NCBI GenBank assembly: GCA_951217055.1
Contig: OX578277.1
Coordinates: 61,970,388-62,034,387 of the forward strand
Source: Gerris lacustris
Lineage: Eukaryota > Arthropoda > Insecta > Hemiptera > Gerridae
Direction of reading: 5' to 3'
Length of the DNA: 64,000 bases
Positions 58,101 through 64,000 of this stretch are shown here, piece by piece. Position 1 is the stretch's first letter, and every line of letters begins with the position of its first letter. Both the position numbers and the translations under genes were made by a program. The notes beneath the pieces are model-generated. The model made no database searches. It saw only the letters and a program-made list of their open reading frames with translations, and was not told the DNA's origin.

Positions 58101-58973
58101 CCTTATAGTTTCTATCTTGCCTCAACTATTCATTGTTAAAGAGAACTATGTCGTAATGTTTTCAAGATTTAAAAGTTAACTATCAATGAAAGATATCATT
58201 GTGTCAACTGTCTAGGATTTGATCTTCATCTTATCCATAGAGATTTCTTATGACATCTCCACGCGATTTTTCTGTCACTTCCTTATCTTCATTTTAGTTT
58301 TACTTCGAATTTCCTTTCGTCGCGTCGCATCTCCTTCACAGTTACATGTCAAGTTCATATATATATATATTTTATTTTTTAAAACGAAGCATTTCATTAA
58401 TAAAAAAATATTATAATTTCCATTTTTAACACTTTATGAAGCTTCTATGTTCACTTAGTATACAACTTATTTTTGTTCACAAATAATTTATTATTATTAA
58501 AGAGAATTCGTTTGTGAAACGTGACTCAAAAAATATCTGAATATCTTTACAATTTTTTACTATGGCGTCTACATCAGTACTGAAATCTGGTCCAAAACTT
58601 CCTTTGGTTTCCTGGTGGCTTCTTAATATGACAAATAAAGCTCAAAAGGTTTTCTAATTTTCATTGTATCAAATTTATTTTAGTTGTATCATAAATTAAG
58701 AAGCCTTTAAAAAAACAAAAAAAATAAGTAAAGGTTAAGTATCATTATATTAAATGAGGATTTTAAATGATCTTTTGACGTCTCATTTATTTATAAATGT
58801 TTCTTCTTTATTTAGTAAAAGTTCTTTGAAATATTTTTATGGGATTAAAAAACTATATTTTATGGCAGGTATTTTCAAATAAATAGTTAAGCCATGATAT
58901 ATGAGGCCTAAATAGTACCTTTTAGCGTAAGATTTAATCATTTTAAATCGATATAAAAATTTAAAAATAAATA
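55125..58973. other. Intronic AT-rich DNA, nothing recognised
   Basis: Long AT-rich stretch with many T tracts. No gene, exon or bounded element recognised. The 65-codon frame at 58219-58416 has no recognisable content. Confidence 0.5.
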
Positions 58974-59546
58974 CAGGGTGGAGCGCGGCAGACGTATGAA
59001 TTTGAAGAGGGGATTGCTCCCTTCCTATTGGTCCTAGACGGTTGAGAGTAGGGTCGTTTGAAAGAGGGGGACGGGAAGTTTATGTTCCACGTTTCAGAAG
59101 GACGGGGCCACAGCCCACACAGCAAGGGTTTGCGTAAACTTTTTGCAAGACAGATTTCCCGGGTGCCTCATCTCTTTAAGAGGCGATTTAAACTGCCCGG
59201 GAAGATCGCCTGATTTGGCTCCTTGTGATTTTTTTCTGTGGGGATACCTTAAATCCTTGGTGTACAGCGATCGTCCCAGAACCCTGGAAGCTCTCAAGAA
59301 CAACATGCGAGCCAAAATTCCTGTGGAAATGCTCGAAAGAGTGCACAAAAACTTCGAAAAAAGGCTTAATCAGTGTTTGTAGTGTGAGGGGAACCACTTA
59401 TCCGATACTTTGTTTAAATCTAGGTAAATTTAAATTTCCTATGTTATTAAATCAGGAAAAAATTAAAAAAAAAAAAATTATTTTGTAACATACTACTATT
59501 ACTTTAATACATTTTCAAATTCATACGTCTGCCGCGCTCCACCCTG
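58974..59546 (+). mobile_element. Tc1/mariner-superfamily element, internally deleted
   Basis: A 573-bp element flanked by TA with perfect 33-bp inverted repeats (left CAGGGTGGAGCGCGGCAGAC... from 58974, right ending at 59546). It keeps the 3' part of its transposase in one open frame (59092-59382). The DNA-binding domain and first catalytic Asp are deleted. Identical terminal repeats suggest a fairly recent insertion, or strong end conservation for mobilisation in trans. Confidence 0.9.
59092..59382 (+). pseudogene. Mariner-type transposase, C-terminal part
   Basis: An uninterrupted frame from FQKDGATAHTARVCVNFL (second catalytic Asp in QKDGA) through RSPDLAPCDFFLWGYLKS (third acidic residue in PCDFFLWG) to EMLERVHKNFEKRLNQCL and a stop. 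This is the usual ending of IS630/Tc1/mariner transposases of the kind common in insects. The upstream half, with helix-turn-helix domains and the first Asp, is missing inside the intact inverted repeats. Confidence 0.85.
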
Positions 59547-59861
59547 TATTTGTTGCCCAATTGAAGCTGCATGACAATAAAAGTTGATCATACATTATGG
59601 AACTTATGGATTTAATATATTTAGTCCCATAAATGCAATTTTGATGTTATTACTTAATCTAAGATTGTTGTGACTGCCGTCATGTTCTTAAATTCTCCTT
59701 ATAAAATAATAAAAACACGTTAATAGATTTCAGAATTATAATTAAAACAGCTATTAAAAACAATTACATATGATAAAAAAAAGGAAAACAAAAAAATCAT
59801 ACAAATAGGAATAAAATTCTCTAAATTATGGGTTTTTTTCTTTTAAATAAAAAATGCAGTA

Positions 59862-59935
59862 TATTCATTTGTATTTGAACCTAAGAACTTGAAGCCCGAT
59901 GCTGAATGCTCTCCCACTGATCTAACAATGTAATT
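59862..59935 (-). repeat. tRNA-like fragment (SINE relic)
   Basis: Minus strand reads GTTAGATCAGTGGGAGAGCATTC (A-box-like) and AGGTTCAAATAC (B-box-like) at tRNA spacing. Stems are degraded and no body or tail is clear. Confidence 0.5.
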
Positions 59936-60251
59936 GTAATTTCGAACAATCATTAGATTAGATAATTTGCTTAATAAATTGTAGTATTTTATTTGAAAGA
60001 AAAACCTTTTTGAATGTAATTCGGCTATAATTTTTATTCGTTTTACATGCTTTGATAGTTATTTAAACAGATTTAAAAAAATAACTGATCCCGCATATTA
60101 TTTTATTTTTTATTACAATTAAAGAAAAATAAAAATCGGGAAATTTCAAAGTCAAATATCTTTTAAATACGATTTGTTAGAGAAACGCAGTCTCGTCTTT
60201 TAGGTAAAATCTTCCTTCTTCCGAAGCATTACATATCATGTTGATTTAATA

Positions 60252-61023
60252 ACACTGTTCTGCAAAATTTATCAAACTTTCGGGCTCCTAGAAAATTATA
60301 TCTGAACTTAATGTTTTTCGAGGTTGCTGAATCCGAATCTGATGTCAAAATTTCTCCTATACGTACAGTTTTCCCAGAAAATGCGCCTAAAATTCGGAAA
60401 AATAGTGTTTTTGGGGGTTTTCGACCCCCCATAACGATAATAAAAAATAATAATCGATAATAAAAAAACCAATAATAATAAAAAAAAACCATAATCGATA
60501 ATAAAAAAATTGGGCAAAACCACAACTTGTATGTACTTTTTTTAATTAAATATGATATGCTAAAATACAACATCCCCCCCCACCCCCCACAAATGTTTTT
60601 AGTGTGCCTTCCCCCTCGGTCACATAAATTGTAATCTAGAATAATATCAGTAAAAATCTGAATAAGTCACAAAACATTTGTTATACATATAACTGAAAAA
60701 GCAATAGAAATACAAAGACAAAAAATCTATTTTTTTGTTTCTTATTTTTAAATTTTCTTAAAAAAGTAAGATCAGCAGATTTTTTTTTTTTTTACTTTAG
60801 ATTCGTGTTCTTCATGGTTTAAAAATATTAAACCACGTAATATATTTTTTGTGGCGAAAAATTGGGTCCAAAACCCCCCAAAACACAATTTTTCCGAACT
60901 TTAGGCGCATTTGCGGGAAAACTGTGCGTACGGGAGAAATTTTTATTCGGATTCTTAGTACATAGGAAATGTACTTTAGAAAAGGACATTTCATTCTGAA
61001 GCTTTTTTTTTGCAGAACAGTGT
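60252..61023. mobile_element. Inverted-repeat element, noncoding
   Basis: Ends ACACTGTTCTGCAAAA and its inverse TTTTGCAGAACAGTGT. Pairing continues inward imperfectly over about 180 bp, with ATTTCTCCTATACGTACAGTTTTCCC against GGGAAAACTGTGCGTACGGGAGAAAT, and GCGCCTAAAATTCGGAAAAAT against its inverse. The centre is AT-rich with TAATCGATAATAAAAAA words. The frames at 60229-60573 and 60812-61075 lie in the arms and are not genes. Confidence 0.7.
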
Positions 61024-62174
61024 AATTTGATAACTTTAAGGCAGGGGCATATTGAGACGCAGTACAGGGCAGCACCGTTTTTTCAACCGCAGAATTATAC
61101 GAGATTGCGTCAGGTAGGCCAATGTGTGGTGTATATTTCTGTGGTTAAAAAAAACTGTCCTGCCCTTCTCTGCGTCGCATGCATCTCAATGTGCGCTTGG
61201 GTTTAAAGGCACTTGTTTCATTGCTATTGAACAAATATTTTTCCTTATCGAAAGACAGTTCATTGAGAATTACTCCTCAGTTCACCTTGTCCCTGTTATG
61301 TTTTAGTATATTATTTTGCGTTTGGTATAAAAATGTTATGTATTTTTTATTAAATTGTTTTCTCTTTTTAGGAGATATTACGTTATATTCATCTCTAAAA
61401 TACATGAATAAATATTAAATGCACCAAAATTCGATGTGTTCTTTTATCTCAAAATCATTCACGAAGGGTTTAGTATTCTAAGTAAACTTCTGTTTATGGC
61501 TATGGCACATACTCTATACATTTTAAGTTTTTACAAAGTCTAGTTGTCAATGGTAACCCAGCTGTATTTTTAAGTTATGCCTACATTTCTCAATAATTTT
61601 AAGTATGATCTCGTACTTGTCTGTGTAAATTCTGACCCTTGTAGATTTTAGCACTGAATGCTCACATAACGGTATGTTATCATTTCTATTATTTTTTGAC
61701 TTGTAAATCATATAATCATTAGGGTACTTAGAGAATAATTTTTTATTAAAATGTTCCAGAATATAAATGCAAGGGAATTGGAGAAAATTATTTTTGTTGT
61801 CACCTGAAAACTTGAGTTTTCTTTTGTACATGTTTCGCTGTGACACCACTTATATGCATAAAATTAATTAATATTGTCATTTAATTGTTATTCTGCCTTT
61901 TTTTATATTTGTTATTGTAAGAATGTATGTTAAAACTGTATATAGCATTAATTGTATTATCAACGAGGTTATAGTCGTGTTTTTAGACTCAGCATAAATT
62001 GGAATACGGAAACTAAATTTAACAGAGAACTATAGTCTTTTAGCTTGCTTGTGCAGAATATTCAAATATTTAAGTTATCATACCTAGCATTTAAGTTAGT
62101 ATGTAATTCGGTCTTCATGTTAATTTATATTTTTTAAATTTTATTTATGCATTTTTTTAAATTTTTTTTTATAG
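61024..62174. other. End of the first intron of the Kidins220-like gene
   Basis: AT-rich intronic DNA with no further exon recognised. It ends in a long T-rich tract and TATAG at the acceptor before 62175. Confidence 0.5.
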
Positions 62175-62306
62175 ACGCTCAACAGGACGGACTCGATGGT
62201 CTCACTTTCATACAGATCACTGGTGACGTTTATTGCGGAAGATGACCTACCTGGTTTGCAGAATTTTTTAGAAAATAAAAGAGTTATCGTCGACGATAGA
62301 GATGAA
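62175..62306 (+). CDS. Kidins220: Kidins220-like exon, start of ankyrin-repeat protein
   Basis: Bounded by a T-rich acceptor ending TATAG and a consensus donor GTAAGT, in phase 0 on both sides (44 codons). The peptide contains SLSYRSLVTFIAEDDLPGLQNFL, then RVIVDDRDE, and continues in the next exon with NGA. In Kidins220/ARMS the N-terminus has this form: a short helix pair with a SxxxYIEEDNxxxLxxxLE pattern, then DDRDENG leading into the ankyrin array. Kidins220 is a four-pass scaffold of neurotrophin and receptor signalling with ankyrin repeats and a KAP NTPase domain. An in-frame ATG in the exon (TDSMVSLSY) could start a shorter isoform. GC content is above the surroundings, as expected of coding sequence. 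Confidence 0.75.
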
Positions 62307-62557
62307 GTAAGTCATTTATAATTTATTCTAATATGTGTCTGAATTTGAGATTAGAGGAATTATTGTGTCAACACTTTAGCTTAGAAAACCTGAACACAAA
62401 AGAGTAGTTTAAAGTTGTGTCTTATGTCTTTGTAGTTTTTGATTACTAACAATGCTCAGATTCTTATCGCATAAAAGTTTTGTTTGAATTAATTTATTTA
62501 TTTATATAAGTCGGGAATTTTATTTCTAACCTAACTCATAGAATATAACTGAATCTG

Positions 62558-62561
<4 letters not shown>

Positions 62562-62632
<71 letters not shown>
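62562..62632. repeat. (AT)n microsatellite
   Basis: About 35 TA dinucleotides in the second intron of the Kidins220-like gene. Confidence 0.95.
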
Positions 62633-62635
<3 letters not shown>

Positions 62636-62755
62636 GATAAAGATTTTGAATTTCTATGTCATCCGATGGTTGATAGTCCTAATATTTAATATTTAATAGG
62701 TCATGGAATGAAAAAAGTTATTGAATGATTTGTTTTCTGTTTTCACTTCTATTTG

Positions 62756-62795
62756 GAGATTTTGATGGATTTACATGTTAAGGTCCCAGCAGGGA
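62756..62795 (+). repeat. R1 start fragment
   Basis: GGAGATTTTGATGGATTTACATGTTAAGGTCCC matches the beginning of R1 copies a and d, then stops just before a gypsy relic. Confidence 0.5.
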
Positions 62796-62826
62796 GTGAA
62801 GATTAGCTCCAGAGAAATGTAAGAAA

Positions 62827-63215
62827 GCAAAAGCGGAGTTTGATAAAATGTTAGAACTCATAAGGCTTTCTTTAGGTTCTTGGTCTAGCCCTCTTCACCT
62901 AGCCTTTAAAAAAAAATGGGTCATAGATTCCATGTGGAGACTTAGACTATCTTCAGCTTAATTCTGTCACACTACCTGACAAATATCCTGTACCAAGTCA
63001 GGATTGCAATAATTTTCTGTCTGGCAAGAAATTTTTCTTGAGCCTAGTAATTATTCATGCCATTTGGTCTCCAAAGTGTAGTCTATGGTCTCAAGTTTGT
63101 TTATTTTTACTTTAACGATCTCATCATAGTTTCTGACTTGCTAGAGCAACTTCATCAACTATTTGAATGATCAAAACACTATTGCATATGAATCAGTCCT
63201 GCCAAGAGTACCTTA
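62827..63215 (+). pseudogene. Ty3/gypsy reverse transcriptase relic
   Basis: Frame pieces read AKAEFDKMLEL, SWSSPLHLAFKKK, then after a stop and frameshift LNSVTLPDKYPVPS and NNFLSGKKFFLSL. Further on come NDLIIVSDLLEQLHQLFE (the region of the YxDD active site and following helix) and SPAKSTL. This is the conserved order of a gypsy RT (EFDKMLELGIIRPSxSxWSSPLH; LNxxTxPDxYPxPxIxDF; LSGxxxFSxLDL). The palm centre is deleted and several stops interrupt it. No LTRs were found nearby. Confidence 0.8.
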
Positions 63216-63461
63216 GATCTGTCTGTTTGTCTCTTATGCCTGCCTATACCGTTCATCCGATTGCGATGAAACTTTGGGGAATGGTTGGACGCATGCCCAG
63301 GAAGGTTTCTGAGTTAGTAAAACTATGTTTAAATTTTGGTACTCAGGGTACGGAATACAAAAATGCCAAAGTAATGAAAACAGTAATGAAGTAATGTACA
63401 TTTTTGTCATATTTTCATTTAGGAGGGGGGTAAAATGGAAAAAATACTTGTATAATCTATA
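63216..63461 (+). repeat. Helitron-body-like repeat fragment
   Basis: CTGTCTGTTTGTCTCTTATGCC followed by TGCCTATACCGTTCATCCGATTGCGATGAAACTTTGGGG is a phrase typical of insect Helitron-type and related noncoding repeats. The word GTCTCTTATGCC is repeated in the element just downstream (near 63498). No coding function. Confidence 0.5.
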
Positions 63462-63678
63462 TCTATATTAATAAAAATGAATTTTGTGTATCTGTATGTC
63501 TCTTATGCCAATATTGTATATTGTAGAAGTATATATTGCAAATTGTAATATAAATGTTTCATATAAGGCAACATTATGTAACTAAATAAACTATTTATAA
63601 GGTTTTTCAAAGGTAGCACTATCATTTCTTATGTTATTATTGTTTATTAGGCATTACGAAGTTCGCCGGGTCAGCTAG
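63462..63678 (+). mobile_element. Short Helitron-like (non-autonomous) element
   Basis: A 217-bp element starting TCTATATTAATAAAAATGAA and ending GAAGTTCGCCGGGTCAGCTAG, between A at 63461 and T at 63679. Helitrons start with TC, end with CTRR and insert between A and T without target duplication. The start (TCTATAT-TAATAAAAATGAATTTTGTG) and end (CGAAGTTCGCCGGGTCAGCTAG) are of the common insect type. No Rep/helicase is encoded. Confidence 0.75.
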
Positions 63679-63991
63679 TTAATTATAAATTTAATGTGAA
63701 ATCCACAGGAGGTAAATAAACTAATAAGGACAGTGTTGGGTAGCAACCAACATTTTAAATTCCATCGAAAAATGTGTTTAGTGGTTGGGCCCTCTCTCTT
63801 ATGATCTAATACTGCTGATGATTAAGTGCTTACTTAAGTTTCCAATAATTTTGTTTTACATTTTTAAAAACTCATTTATAACCCTTTATTAAAAAAGTTG
63901 TTTTTCTTCTTTTTTTTTTAAAATAAAAATAGTTTCAATTAACTTTGTTTTTGTTGCATCATTGTTTCAAAAAATATTTTGTTTGTTTTAG
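63679..63991. other. Intron end before the next Kidins220-like exon
   Basis: AT-rich DNA ending in a pyrimidine-rich acceptor (TTTGTTTTAG) at 63991. No other feature. Confidence 0.6.
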
Positions 63992-64000
63992 AATGGAGCA
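63992..64000 (+). CDS. Kidins220: Start of the next Kidins220-like exon (cut by window end)
   Basis: After the acceptor TTTTAG the sequence AATGGAGCA encodes N-G-A in phase 0, continuing DDRDE to DDRDENGA. That is the expected entry into the first ankyrin repeat. Only three codons are in the window. Confidence 0.6.

Noticed and set aside
60229..61075. Minus-strand ORFs of 114 and 87 codons
   Set aside because: They fall in the two arms of an inverted-repeat element and show no conserved protein features.

Overview
The window is AT-rich eukaryotic DNA with spliced genes, long (TA)n microsatellites, tRNA-derived SINEs and a dense mixture of mostly dead DNA transposons: PIF/Harbinger, Tc1/mariner, hAT-like, Helitron-like and several fold-back families, plus a Ty3/gypsy relic. 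The only host gene I recognise has ankyrin-repeat exons resembling the start of Kidins220/ARMS, a conserved animal membrane scaffold. Together this suggests an arthropod, most likely an insect and possibly a hemipteran. The species is not determinable from the sequence alone.

Layout. 1-17.6 kb: intergenic DNA with repeats. It holds a 1.17-kb Harbinger remnant with a TTA target duplication (7528-8697), a 1.03-kb nested fold-back element inside a TA microsatellite (9206-10236), a fold-back MITE-like element (14863-15262), a C-rich minisatellite and two tandem tRNA-like modules (16.1-16.7 kb).

About 17.6-30.9 kb: a Polinton/Maverick-type element and the centrepiece of the window. It encodes a complete-looking protein-primed type family B DNA polymerase (1251 aa), a retroviral-type integrase with a chromodomain, a pipsqueak/CENP-B-like DNA-binding protein, a spliced small protein that may be an OB-fold ssDNA binder, a fibre-like protein, two proteins sharing a domain typical of insect Polinton-associated proteins, and an unrecognised 271-aa protein with a decayed tandem duplicate. 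I see no capsid, packaging ATPase or maturation protease. Where a virion module might sit, between integrase and polymerase, there is instead an orphan first exon and AT-rich tandem repeats. Two regulatory oddities stand out. One is a perfect ecdysone-receptor-type palindrome upstream of the polymerase, with a near-perfect second one between the two divergent genes. The other is a 19-unit, 30-bp array next to the DNA-binding-protein gene, carrying an inverted CCAAT palindrome at every unit junction.

31-47 kb: nested repeats. They include a truncated second copy of the fold-back family, a 945-bp element with long terminal inverted repeats, a repeat family (R2) ending in a conserved hairpin, a near-perfect 750-bp palindrome inserted in one R2 copy, a coding-like relic between two inverted R2 copies, and a tandem duplication with GC-rich hairpin arrays.

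47.4-64 kb: the 5' part of the putative Kidins220 gene on the + strand. A GC-rich first coding exon (47403-47666) can join in frame to 62175-62306, which joins in frame to an exon running off the window at 63992. The ~14.5-kb first intron carries a second Harbinger relic with both its transposase and MADF genes, a hAT-like insertion with a perfect 8-bp target duplication, SINEs, an internally deleted mariner with perfect 33-bp inverted repeats and another inverted-repeat element. The next intron holds a gypsy reverse-transcriptase relic and a short Helitron-like element.
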